DNA of 64,000 bases from assembly GCF_041929345.1 (NCBI RefSeq), contig NZ_JBHFNQ010000143.1:1-64000 (forward strand), read 5' to 3'. The notes under the pieces were generated by a model. It saw only the letters and a program-made list of their open reading frames with translations, did not search any database and was not told the origin of the DNA. Positions 18,608 to 25,848 of this stretch are shown here, one piece after another. The first letter of the stretch is position 1. Every line of letters starts with the position of its first letter. The DNA comes from Floridanema aerugineum (GTDB lineage: Bacteria; Cyanobacteriota; Cyanobacteriia; Cyanobacteriales; Aerosakkonemataceae). Made by a program: the position numbers and the translations under genes.

Positions 18608-18727
18608 TTAATTAATTCAATTTAGCTGGGGAATGTATTTAGTTTAACTTACAGGGGGTTAAATTAATTAGGATATGCCAAGGTTTGACTACTGAAAGAT
18701 AGACAAGCATTCATGTTTGCGGGGGGA

Positions 18728-18760
18728 GTGCGATCGCTAATCACCAAAGTTTAAGATATA
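18728..18760 (+). promoter_or_regulatory. Upstream element shared with the mazEF-like operon
   Basis: This element starts GTGCGATCGCTAATCACC and continues AAAGTTTAAGATA. It matches 19253-19285 at 29 of the first 31 bases. It lies 41-73 bases before the DUF6888 start, and the second copy lies 32-64 bases before the antitoxin start. It may be a duplicated promoter/operator or a dispersed repeat. Confidence 0.5.
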
Positions 18761-18800
18761 GTTGTAATCAAGCTGTAAAATATAAAAAAAAGGAGCGGAT

Positions 18801-18980
18801 ATTCTTCCAACTACAGAACAAGGTTTAACCTGCATTAGGCTATGTCAAGCTTTGACTAATTTTTACCGCTCGATCGAAATATTACGTTTGGATGAGCGGG
18901 ATGGCTCAATTTTCATCTTTGCAGGGGAAGAACTTCAAATCAAAATTATTCGCAATGGTACATGGAGATTTATAACATGA
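18801..18980 (+). CDS. DUF6888-like small protein with non-standard start codon
   Basis: A 59-residue frame reads LPTTEQGLTCIRLCQALTNF near its start, then FRxD-like LRLDERDGSIFIFAGEEL, and ends near IIRNGTWRFIT. This agrees, from memory, with the cyanobacterial DUF6888 family (usually starting M-x-PT and ending NGxWRF). No ATG, GTG or TTG is in frame at the expected position. The codon there is ATT at 18801, with AAGGAG five bases upstream. So either ATT is used or the start codon has been mutated. Its stop overlaps the start of the next gene as ATGA (18977-18980), which implies translational coupling. Function unknown. Confidence 0.6.
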   Translation: MLPTTEQGLTCIRLCQALTNFYRSIEILRLDERDGSIFIFAGEELQIKIIRNGTWRFIT

Positions 18981-19186
18981 ACCCAGATTTTGACAAAATG
19001 AGTAAGGCTGAGTTACGTGCTTATGTACTCGCTCACCGTGATGACAATGAGGCTTTTTACAAGCTTGTTGACCGTTATGAAGCTGATTCTAAAGACCATG
19101 TATGGCATCCATGTCCTAATACTCCTGAAGATTGGGAAAAAGTTCCGAAATTAATTGAGGAACAGATTAAGAAATTGGAAAAATAA
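18977..19186 (+). CDS. DUF6887-like small protein
   Basis: This 69-residue acidic protein has MNPDFDKMSKAELRAYVLAH at its start and HPCPNTPEDWEKVPKLIEEQ in its second half. I recognise it as the DUF6887 family, usually found next to DUF6888 in cyanobacteria. I chose the start at 18977 because it forms the ATGA overlap with the upstream gene and matches the family start. A frame five codons longer exists from 18962. The pair is two small overlapping genes beside a MazEF module, like a toxin-antitoxin pair, but no toxic activity is known. Confidence 0.75.
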   Translation: MNPDFDKMSKAELRAYVLAHRDDNEAFYKLVDRYEADSKDHVWHPCPNTPEDWEKVPKLIEEQIKKLEK

Positions 19187-19252
19187 GGTTTTTGATGGGT
19201 TGGTGATTAGCGATATGCCTACGGCAGGCTACGCCAACGCTCTACATAATAT

Positions 19253-19286
19253 GTGCGATCGCTAATAGCCAAAGTTTAAGATAAAA
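19253..19286 (+). promoter_or_regulatory. Upstream element of the mazEF-like operon, second copy
   Basis: It repeats the element at 18728-18760 (GTGCGATCGCTAAT..CCAAAGTTTAAGATA). It is followed by the antitoxin start at 19317. Toxin-antitoxin operons are often autoregulated at such sites, but I see no clear operator palindrome beyond the HIP1 octamer. Confidence 0.45.
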
Positions 19287-19316
19287 TATTTCTAGAAGTG
19301 ATCGGCTAGAATAAAA

Positions 19317-19607
19317 ATGACTAAACAAGTAACGATCGATCTTGATGATGAAGTTTTGGTTCTTCTCGATCGGCATTCGGGAGGAAACCGGAGTGAGTAC
19401 ATCAATAAGTTGTTAAGAAAGCAGCTAATAGAGAGTTCAGAAATAGCTAAAAAACCTAATAATATAAACGATGCCCGTGTTTTTATGAAATTACCTCTAG
19501 AAGAACGCCGTCGCTTATTGGCAAAACAAAGTGAAGCAATTTTATCCCATTATCAGGAAGATAATGAATGGCAGGAATTACAAACATGGGATTTGATGGA
19601 TGAATAA
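19317..19607 (+). CDS. Ribbon-helix-helix antitoxin (MazE-like)
   Basis: This 96-residue protein begins MTKQVTIDLDDEVLVLLDRH, a ribbon-helix-helix DNA-binding fold: a beta strand followed by a helix with SGGNRSEYINKLLRKQL. The C-terminal half (LPLEERRRLLAKQSEAILSHY and a DNEWQELQTWD acidic tail) should wrap around and block the toxin. It overlaps the toxin gene by 8 bases (ATGAATAA), so the two are translated together. Antitoxin and complex probably repress their own promoter. This is inferred from the family arrangement. Confidence 0.88.
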   Translation: MTKQVTIDLDDEVLVLLDRHSGGNRSEYINKLLRKQLIESSEIAKKPNNINDARVFMKLPLEERRRLLAKQSEAILSHYQEDNEWQELQTWDLMDE

Positions 19608-19959
19608 TTTAGTGGCTCCAAAAAGGGGTGAAATTTGGCTGGTTAATTTTGACCCAACAATGGGAGCAGAAATCAAAAAGATTCGACCTGCTATAGTGGT
19701 AAGTTCTGATGGAGTTGGTCAACTTCCTATTAAGTTGATTGCACCGATAACTGATTGGAAAGAATATTTTAATGGTGATGTTTGGCACATCAAGATTGAA
19801 CCGGATAGTATTAATAATTTAGTGAAAGTTTCGGCTGTTGATGTGTTGCAATTGCGTGGGATGGATGTGCAAAGATGTATCCGTAAAATCGGAGATTGTG
19901 CGGCTGAAACTATGGAAATGATTGCAGCTGCGATCGCCGCTGTTGTCGAGTATCAATGA
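19600..19959 (+). CDS. MazF/PemK family endoribonuclease toxin
   Basis: This 119-residue toxin has the PemK/MazF fold. It carries PKRGEIWLVNFDPTMGAEIKKIRPAIVVSSD at residues 6-36, with the conserved Arg-Pro (KKIRPAIVVS), and IAPITDW near residue 50. VSAVDVLQLRGMDVQR near residues 77-92 carries the S/T-x-x-D-x-x-R-type motif (conserved Asp and Arg). MazF enzymes cut single-stranded mRNA at short sites, slowing growth. The cut sequence cannot be inferred. No motif is missing, so it should be active unless bound by the antitoxin at 19317. Confidence 0.92.
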   Translation: MNNLVAPKRGEIWLVNFDPTMGAEIKKIRPAIVVSSDGVGQLPIKLIAPITDWKEYFNGDVWHIKIEPDSINNLVKVSAVDVLQLRGMDVQRCIRKIGDCAAETMEMIAAAIAAVVEYQ

Positions 19960-20023
19960 GTATAAAATTTGGTTGTGAAGCTGCGATATGCCATTAACTA
20001 AAAACTGATTTGGAGAATTTCTG

Positions 20024-20191
20024 ATGACAGAACTATCTATGAGTGAAGCGCAACAGGCAAAATTATCTTCAATGCTGAAACTTGCGAAAGTTACTGAATA
20101 GAAGGCTAAGGAACTTTGTGAGATAGGAGAGGCGTTCGCACAAAAGTATGAAAAACGTCTGCGTGAATTTAAAGAAGCTTCGATGAAGTGA
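20024..20191 (+). pseudogene. Small gene with in-frame TAG stop
   Basis: A frame opens at ATG 20024 after GGAGAA (about 9 bases upstream) and reads MTELSMSEAQQAKLSSMLKL. It reaches TAG at 20099-20101. Reading past it, 29 further codons are open (KAKELCEIGEAFAQKY and so on) to TGA at 20189-20191. The whole would be 55 residues, acidic and helical. A single base change (for example CAG or AAG to TAG) explains it. I do not recognise the family. It follows mazF by 64 bases and may be a lost member of this small-gene cluster. Confidence 0.5.
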
Positions 20192-20310
20192 AATTGTATA
20201 AAGGCGATCGCACATATTTTGGGTAAGGTGCGATCGCACTTGGTTAATAATTTCGGTGCAAAATGGAGAGGGGTGGGGGGAGTGCGATCGCACATCGGTA
20301 TTATAATAAA
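20192..20310. repeat. Cluster of HIP1 sites
   Basis: Three GCGATCGC octamers, two embedded in GTGCGATCGCAC palindromes, fall within about 85 bases (20203-20290). This is denser than elsewhere in the window. It separates the plus-strand TA region from the minus-strand envelope-protein cluster. Confidence 0.7.
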
Positions 20311-20718
20311 TTAACCCTTACAAGAAAGCTCTACTGCATAAAAGTCCTCTTCAATTGACCAACATTTGTCATTTTCACAGCGCACCCTAAAGAGACTATA
20401 TTTTTTATCGTCTAAATTGTCGCGCACACTTATAACCCCCTCACCATGACATTTACCTTCCTTCCATTCTCCTTTATAAGTAGGATGAGAATTTGAGTAT
20501 ATTGTCCCATTTACGGGACACCAAATTTTACCTTGACCGTGTGGTAGACCATTTAGGCGCTGACCTTCATATATACAATTTTGATACACTAGACTATCAC
20601 ATGATGTAATAGCGATAAGCGTACATATAGTTATGGATAAAGAGATATATTTTAGTTTATCCTTTATAATTGGCAAAAGCCAGTACAATATTTTTTCTCT
20701 AATTTGTTTTAGTTTCAT
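20311..20718 (-). CDS. MORN-repeat-containing lipoprotein-like protein
   Basis: This 135-residue protein begins MKLKQIREKILYWLLPIIKD, then has a hydrophobic stretch ending ITSC, a lipobox-like site near residue 40. The remainder has two MORN-type units: YEGQRLNGLPHGQGKIW and YKGEWKEGKCHGEGVISV. A Cys-rich end follows (RCENDKCWS, LSCKG). MORN units in bacteria are surface or scaffold modules of unclear function. I chose the ATG at 20718 because an upstream Met at 20790 would overlap the next gene by 38 bases. It is the last gene of a four-gene minus-strand cluster (20311-21871). Confidence 0.65.
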   Translation of the reverse strand: MKLKQIREKILYWLLPIIKDKLKYISLSITICTLIAITSCDSLVYQNCIYEGQRLNGLPHGQGKIWCPVNGTIYSNSHPTYKGEWKEGKCHGEGVISVRDNLDDKKYSLFRVRCENDKCWSIEEDFYAVELSCKG

Positions 20719-20752
20719 AATATGTGATCCATAGTTTATCCAAAATTTTATA

Positions 20753-21157
20753 CTATCTCCTGTACTCCGATAACCATACTTTATAGGCAATAAATAGAAA
20801 ACAAAACGTAGTAGCTATCGGAGGAATAAAAGCAATTACAAATGCTGTTGTCATTCCGATTCTAGTTAGTAAAATTTTACTTTTAGTTAAATCAGATGGC
20901 AGTTCTAAATAATAAAATAATTTCATGAATGAATATACCAAAATACCAGTTCTAATTAATAAGTTAATAGCTAGATATTCATCTGCTGTGTAATTAGTTT
21001 CTAGATAGGTAATAAACTGTTTATCAGAAAAGCTTTTAGACAAAGGATCACCATTAAAAGGATTCGTGGAAAACAAAGCAGCCCAACCACAATACAACCC
21101 GCAAATAAAGGCGATTAAGTACAAAAAACTTCCTAAAGTTATTAACCAATCTAACAC
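20753..21157 (-). CDS. Small three-helix membrane protein
   Basis: I do not recognise this 134-residue protein. Hydrophobic segments lie at about residues 4-32 (one long or two short helices), 65-85 and 98-125. A polar loop (residues 33-62) has SKSFSDKQFITYLETNYTADEY. It ends in a basic tail (SEYRR). There is a GGAGGATAATA-like site before the ATG (GGAGG at about 12 bases). It is 34 bases upstream of the MORN gene and 38 bases downstream of the next, so the genes look like an operon. Confidence 0.6.
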   Translation of the reverse strand: MLDWLITLGSFLYLIAFICGLYCGWAALFSTNPFNGDPLSKSFSDKQFITYLETNYTADEYLAINLLIRTGILVYSFMKLFYYLELPSDLTKSKILLTRIGMTTAFVIAFIPPIATTFCFLFIAYKVWLSEYRR

Positions 21158-21195
21158 AATTATTATCCTCCTTAATATACTTTATTATGTGTGGC

Positions 21196-21570
21196 TTACT
21201 GTTTTAATTTGAAACAATAAACTGACCAGCAAGTACTACCAGCAATTATTACAAGAATAGATAGTAAATCAATATTTTCAATTATTCTTGCTTGTTGTTC
21301 ATTTGCTGTTAGTTGATACATTATATTTCTATGGTGTTCCCGTCGATTCAATTCAAGCTGTCGAGAGTTTGCTAGATCTTGCTCAAGAGAATGATCAAAG
21401 GGATTATAGTTTGGTGGGTTGTATAATTGTTTCTCAGAACTGAAGTTGATAGGAGGTAAAGATAACTGGCTTCTGATGTAGCCTCTAACTAAGGTTACAA
21501 GAACAACAGTAAAAATTACTCCTGATACTACTTTGGGCATCGGATTTCGAGATTGCTTTTGGGTTTCCAT
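21196..21570 (-). CDS. Small two-helix membrane protein
   Basis: I do not recognise this 124-residue protein. A helix at about residues 13-31 (VVSGVIFTVVLVTLVRGYI) and one at about 100-120 (LLSILVIIAGSTCWSVYCF) frame a polar middle section. The middle is rich in Asn, Gln and charged residues (SLEQDLANSRQLELNRREHH) and probably coiled. Topology would place the middle outside or inside as a whole. It lies in the four-gene minus-strand cluster. Confidence 0.58.
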   Translation of the reverse strand: METQKQSRNPMPKVVSGVIFTVVLVTLVRGYIRSQLSLPPINFSSEKQLYNPPNYNPFDHSLEQDLANSRQLELNRREHHRNIMYQLTANEQQARIIENIDLLSILVIIAGSTCWSVYCFKLKQ

Positions 21571-21634
21571 ATTAGCTAATTACTCCATACAGGTTATTAA
21601 GAAATTCGGATTTTCACTTAATTTTGCAGTCTTG

Positions 21635-21871
21635 CTATTTGTGATTTAACAACCCTTTTATAATCCCTCCTGTAATTCCTATACCAAATAATATTGCCCC
21701 GAAATTTGCACGATCTTCATTATCACGAGCTTCACCGGATACGTAGAAAGAACCGCCTCTGGCAGCAGTTCGACTCCAACCACCAGCTTGAGAAGGCTTA
21801 ATGCTACATAATAAAGCGGAACTGATTGCCAACAGTAGACTAATGCTTAAAATCCAAGTTTTGGTATTCAT
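21635..21871 (-). CDS. Small exported protein
   Basis: I do not recognise this 78-residue protein. It has a signal peptide (residues 1-29, cut near SQA-GG) and a short Gly-rich mature part (GWSRTAARGGSFYVSGEARDN). It ends with a second hydrophobic stretch, FGAILFGIGITGGIIKGLL. That could be a membrane-inserting segment. It is the first gene of the cluster 20311-21871. The start codon has no strong ribosome site. Confidence 0.55.
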   Translation of the reverse strand: MNTKTWILSISLLLAISSALLCSIKPSQAGGWSRTAARGGSFYVSGEARDNEDRANFGAILFGIGITGGIIKGLLNHK

Positions 21872-21981
21872 GCCAGCTATTCTTGAATAAACTCAATATC
21901 AATAAATATTATTTAGGTTTTTTTTATATTTGTATATTCGTGAAAACTAGGAAATTGCCAAACAGTTAAATAATTAATAGT

Positions 21982-22040
21982 TCGGTCGGAAAAAGCCGGA
22001 AAAAGTTGTTAAAGTCGGAGAGAGTCGGAAAAAGTCGGAT
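21982..22040 (+). repeat. GTCGGAAAAA direct repeats upstream of the STAND ATPase
   Basis: Five degenerate copies of (A)GTCGGA(AAAA) occur in 59 bases, followed by TTATAATAG, a plausible -10 box, and the start at 22074. They may be iterons for a regulator or simple tandem repeats. Confidence 0.55.
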
Positions 22041-22073
22041 TATAATAGTGAAAACACTGATATTTACCTAGAA

Positions 22074-23459
22074 ATGGACGTTAATGAAGTGCTAAAACTT
22101 GTAGATCGCCTAATTTTCTCAAAAACTGACAAGCACTTAGACGATCTACAAGAAGCAATATTACGGAGTAGTTTGCAAAATCAAAAATACTCGAAAATAG
22201 CAGAAGAGTTTAATTGCACAGAAGGTCACGTTAAGGATATCGCTTCTGAACTTTGGAAGATTCTGTCAGAGATATTAGGAGAAAATGTCAGTAAGTCAAA
22301 TTTTCGATCTACAATGCAAAGGTGTCGGTTCTCTAATATTTCATCCGTTTCATCAAATTTTGCAACAGATTTTGCAAGAATTAATAACATAAACCTTTGT
22401 CAAAAAGCTTTGCAGACTCCAGAAGTTTCACAAGATCGATCGCACCACCCCAAAACCCAAATTTCTCTAGAAGATGCACCTGATATTTCCCCTTTTTTTG
22501 GACGGAATGAAGAACTAAATCAGCTGGAAAAAGCGATCGCACAACAACACTCTCGCCTAGTCACAATATTGGGAATGAGCGGAATTGGTAAAACTGCACT
22601 TGCTTTACAATTAGTCGAACAAATAAAAGATAAATTCGATTATGTAATTTGGCGCAGCTTACACAGTAAACCATTATTGGAAGAACTGCAAACAAATCTA
22701 ATTCAATTCTTCTCTAATCAACCAGAAAACGGATTAAAACTCAACATTAACTTATCACAATTAATAGAATATTTGCGGAAACATCGCTGCTTGATAATAT
22801 TAGATGATGTGCATTCTATTTTCAGCAAGGGACAATTAGCTGGTTGTTATGAAAACGGTTATGAAAATTACGGCGAATTATTCAAAAGACTGGGAGAATT
22901 ACATCATCAAAGTTGCTTAGTTCTGCTTAGTTGGGATAAACCGAGAGAAATTGCTAAATTAGAAGCAGAAAATCGTCAGGTTTGTTGTTTAGAATTGCAG
23001 GGGTTAGATTTGCGATCGGCTAAAGAAATCCTCAGAGAAAAGAGATTAGTTGAAGAAGAGAAATGGCAAGAGTTAATTGAAAAATATCAAGGTAATCCTT
23101 TATGGTTGAAAATAATTGCTACCATGATTCAAGATTTATTCGGTGGCAGAGTGGGGGAATTTGTTAAATATGACAACCTATTGTTGAATGAAGATTTAAA
23201 AGATGTATTGTTTCAGGAGTGCGATCGCTTATCCGAAATAGAAAAACAGATAATTTGTAGTATTGCTGAAGAAACCGAAGCAGTTGCTATTTCTCAATTG
23301 TTGTCACATTTACAATTACCTGCTTCAGAATTGATTAATGCAATGCAATCTTTAGGAAGACGTTCATTAATTGCTAAAATCAACCAAGGTAACGAAACGC
23401 TTTTTAACTTGCAACCAGTGGTGAAACAGTATGTTAAAATAAGGATTAATGAAGGATAA
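22074..23459 (+). CDS. NB-ARC/STAND-type ATPase with N-terminal HTH, no sensor repeats
   Basis: This 461-residue protein has a helical N-terminal domain (residues 1-75) with a helix-turn-helix-like SKIAEEFNCTEGHVKDIASEL, as in vMAP-type cyanobacterial proteins. A NB-ARC/STAND core follows: P-loop GMSGIGKT at 167-174, VIWRSLHSKP, Walker B LIILDDVHSI, LLSWDKPRE, and the GNPLWLKI (GxP) motif. A winged-helix region runs to the end. Most cyanobacterial relatives continue into WD40 or TPR sensor repeats, but this one stops at residue 461. It may be a truncated form, or the sensor may be a separate protein. It is followed by two DUF29 genes. Relatives work in signalling or immunity, so a defence role is possible but unproven. 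Confidence 0.8.
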   Translation: MDVNEVLKLVDRLIFSKTDKHLDDLQEAILRSSLQNQKYSKIAEEFNCTEGHVKDIASELWKILSEILGENVSKSNFRSTMQRCRFSNISSVSSNFATDFARINNINLCQKALQTPEVSQDRSHHPKTQISLEDAPDISPFFGRNEELNQLEKAIAQQHSRLVTILGMSGIGKTALALQLVEQIKDKFDYVIWRSLHSKPLLEELQTNLIQFFSNQPENGLKLNINLSQLIEYLRKHRCLIILDDVHSIFSKGQLAGCYENGYENYGELFKRLGELHHQSCLVLLSWDKPREIAKLEAENRQVCCLELQGLDLRSAKEILREKRLVEEEKWQELIEKYQGNPLWLKIIATMIQDLFGGRVGEFVKYDNLLLNEDLKDVLFQECDRLSEIEKQIICSIAEETEAVAISQLLSHLQLPASELINAMQSLGRRSLIAKINQGNETLFNLQPVVKQYVKIRINEG

Positions 23460-23495
23460 TAGAGAAGTAAAATAGTTGTTATTACTCAAGATTAA

Positions 23496-24002
23496 ATGAT
23501 GGATATAAAGGCGATCGCATCCTCCCCCCAAACTTCCAACCTCTACGAAACAGACTTTTATGCTTGGACACAGGAACAAGCAAAACTCCTGCAACAAGGA
23601 GTATGGCAAAGTTTAGATATTGCCAATTTAGTTGAGGAAATCGAATCTTTGGGAAAACAAGTACGTCAGGAATTAAGAAATCGCTTGGGAGTGCTACTCG
23701 GTCATTTGTTGAAATGGGAATTTCAGCCTCACAAAAGGTCGAGAAGTTGGTTTTTAACATTGCGGGAACAACGTCGCAGAATTCTCGAACATTTGGATGA
23801 AAATCCCAGCTTAAAACCCTATCTTCCCGAAGTGTTGCTGAAAGCATATAAAGATGGACTTGACTTAGCTATACGCGAGACATTTCTCCCTGACGAAGAG
23901 TTTCCATCTGAGTGTCCTTACAGTATTGAGCAAATTCTGGATGCTACTTTTTTTCCCGGAGAACCCCTGGAATCGGGTCAAAATTGGGTGGTGGAAAATT
24001 AA
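23496..24002 (+). CDS. DUF29 family protein, copy 1
   Basis: This 168-residue protein matches the cyanobacterial DUF29 family: YETDFYAWTQEQAKLLQQG, LVEEIESLGKQVRQELRNRL, LLGHLLKWEFQP and FFPGEP near the end. It should be a helical protein of unknown function, probably cytoplasmic. It is 36 bases after the STAND gene. The second copy at 24077 is about 80 percent identical by eye and the upstream leader (GATTAAATG/AATTATGGAT) is duplicated too. The family is often present in many copies per genome. Confidence 0.85.
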   Translation: MMDIKAIASSPQTSNLYETDFYAWTQEQAKLLQQGVWQSLDIANLVEEIESLGKQVRQELRNRLGVLLGHLLKWEFQPHKRSRSWFLTLREQRRRILEHLDENPSLKPYLPEVLLKAYKDGLDLAIRETFLPDEEFPSECPYSIEQILDATFFPGEPLESGQNWVVEN

Positions 24003-24076
24003 AATAAGTTCTAGAACTAAGACTTAAACTAAATCCCCAGAAATTTCAAATAGTTATTGTTACCTCAGATTAAATT

Positions 24077-24580
24077 ATGGATAGAAAAGCGATCGCATCC
24101 TCCCCCCAAACTTCCAACCTCTACGAAACAGACTTCTACGCTTGGACGCAGCAACAAGCGAAACTCCTGCAAGCAGGAATATGGGAAAATTTAGATATTA
24201 TCAATTTGGTTGAGGAAATAGAATCTTTGGGAAAACAAGTACGTCAGGAATTAAGAAATCGTTTGGGAGTGCTACTCGGTCATTTATTAAAAGGGGAATT
24301 TCAGCCTAATAAAAGGTCGAAAAGCTGGTTTTTTACCTTGCGAGAACAACGGCGTAGAATACGACAATTGTTGGCTGAAAATCCCAGCTTAAAACTTTAT
24401 CTTCCCGAAGCATTACAAATAGCTTATGAAGATGGAATTGATTTAGCTGCACGCGAGACATCCCTTACAGATAAAGATTTTACTGCTGAATGTCCTTACA
24501 GTATTGAGCAAGTTTTGGATTCTACTTTTTTCCCAGGAGAACCAATTACATCAGGTAAAAATTGGGTTGTCGAAAATTGA
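24077..24580 (+). CDS. DUF29 family protein, copy 2
   Basis: This 167-residue protein is a close paralog of the gene at 23496. It shares LYETDFYAWTQ, the LVEEIESLGKQVRQELRNRL block and the SIEQ-FFPGEP end. Changes cluster in the C-terminal third (residues 105-150), so that part may set specificity. The gap of 74 bases between the copies carries the same leader, so this is a tandem duplication. Confidence 0.85.
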   Translation: MDRKAIASSPQTSNLYETDFYAWTQQQAKLLQAGIWENLDIINLVEEIESLGKQVRQELRNRLGVLLGHLLKGEFQPNKRSKSWFFTLREQRRRIRQLLAENPSLKLYLPEALQIAYEDGIDLAARETSLTDKDFTAECPYSIEQVLDSTFFPGEPITSGKNWVVEN

Positions 24581-24641
24581 AAGATAATCAACCTATAAAA
24601 TTAGGCGATTCCCTGTTTCTCCTGTTATTTGAGTTTAATTC

Positions 24642-24674
24642 GTAGGGTGCGTTAGTGCTAACGTAACGCACCAT
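24642..24674. repeat. GTAGGGTGCGTTA hairpin repeat
   Basis: A 33-base copy of the repeat found at 7241 and 7398, with GTGCGTTAGTGC and AACGTAACGCAC arms. It lies between the DUF29 gene and the LRR gene. A further copy is at 57161. Confidence 0.75.
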
Positions 24675-24726
24675 TTGGCTGAAAATTGCGATCGATTATC
24701 CTGTAGTTTAGCTCAGTTTTAACGCC

Positions 24727-25743
24727 ATGTCTGAAACACAATCAGATTTAACAAAAACTTTCCCAACCTTTGCTGATTGGTGCAGTCACAAAGATAACAT
24801 TTGTCCAGCAGCAAAACATACAGTTGAGGTATTACTAAAAGAAGCTGGCACAACTGATTGCCATGAAGCAGAATTAATTCTGATGAATCGAACTAAACTG
24901 AATCTCCACAACAATCAAATTACAGATTTAAATCCAATTTCAACTCTCACCAATCTGACAGAACTTTATCTTCACAACAATCAAATCACAGATATAAATC
25001 CACTTTCAACTCTCACCAATCTTACCGCACTAAATCTTCGGTTCAATCAAATCATAAACTACCTTCCCCTTTCAAATCTCACTAATCTGACAGAACTTTA
25101 TCTCGAAAGCGATCGCATCACAGACCTCAAACTACTTTCAACTCTCACCAATCTTACTAAATTGTATCTCGAAGTCAGTCAAATCACAGATTTGAGTTTA
25201 CTTTCAACTCTTACCAATCTGACAGAACTTTATCTCCACAACAATCAAATCACAGATTTAAATCCACTTTCAACTCTTTTTAATCTGACCTACCTTTATC
25301 TCGAAGGCAGTCAAATCATAGACTTGAGTCCTTTACAATCACTTAAATCTTTAGAATACTGCGAAATTTACAATGTAGCTTTGCCGAAAAAATATTTTCT
25401 GCCTCTGCAAAAATGGCAATCTAGATGGATTTTGGAAGAGAAGAATATAGGAATTCGCCGCGTTTTAATTCAACAAATTGGGTACGATCGCATTTGCCAA
25501 GAACTACAAGCGATCGAATTAGATACTTGGCGCGAATACAGTTTATTAAAAATCGATATTTTCGATGATTTTGATATCGAAAATGAAAGGGAACTAGCGG
25601 CAACCTATTTATTAAAAATGACTTGTCCGAGTACAGGATTTATTCACGCTTTGCGCGTCCCGCCAAATATGAAATCCGCTAGAGAAGCAATTCGCTGGGT
25701 AAATTGGGGATTTGACCCCGAAGAATTTGCTAGAGAAACTTAA
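24727..25743 (+). CDS. Leucine-rich repeat protein (internalin-like repeats)
   Basis: This 338-residue protein has seven 22-residue LRRs at about residues 55-205, of the type LTELYLHNNQITDLNPLSTL, like SDS22/internalin repeats. Several repeats share long identical DNA stretches, so the array grew recently. There is no signal peptide, so it should be cytoplasmic. The N-terminal section (FADWCSHKDNICPAAKHTVE) and the C-terminal 130 residues do not match families I can name. The latter includes IDTWREYSLLKIDIFD-like and EREL..TYLLKMTCPSTG, with RVPPNMKSAREAIRWVNWG at the end. That C-terminal segment resembles one found in many cyanobacterial proteins, from memory. It is a likely protein-binding protein. 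Confidence 0.8.
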   Translation: MSETQSDLTKTFPTFADWCSHKDNICPAAKHTVEVLLKEAGTTDCHEAELILMNRTKLNLHNNQITDLNPISTLTNLTELYLHNNQITDINPLSTLTNLTALNLRFNQIINYLPLSNLTNLTELYLESDRITDLKLLSTLTNLTKLYLEVSQITDLSLLSTLTNLTELYLHNNQITDLNPLSTLFNLTYLYLEGSQIIDLSPLQSLKSLEYCEIYNVALPKKYFLPLQKWQSRWILEEKNIGIRRVLIQQIGYDRICQELQAIELDTWREYSLLKIDIFDDFDIENERELAATYLLKMTCPSTGFIHALRVPPNMKSAREAIRWVNWGFDPEEFARET

Positions 25744-25848
25744 ACTACAGCATAATTTAAAGCTCAAAGTCCGACTTTAAGAGGATGTCGATCGCAAATC
25801 AAACAATTAATTTGATATCATCTAAAATATGAGAATTATCCTGCGATT

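Noticed and set aside
19819..20295. 158- and 74-residue frames on the minus strand opposite mazF and the broken small gene
   Set aside because: They overlap well-supported plus-strand genes and span HIP1-rich DNA. Their composition is not protein-like.
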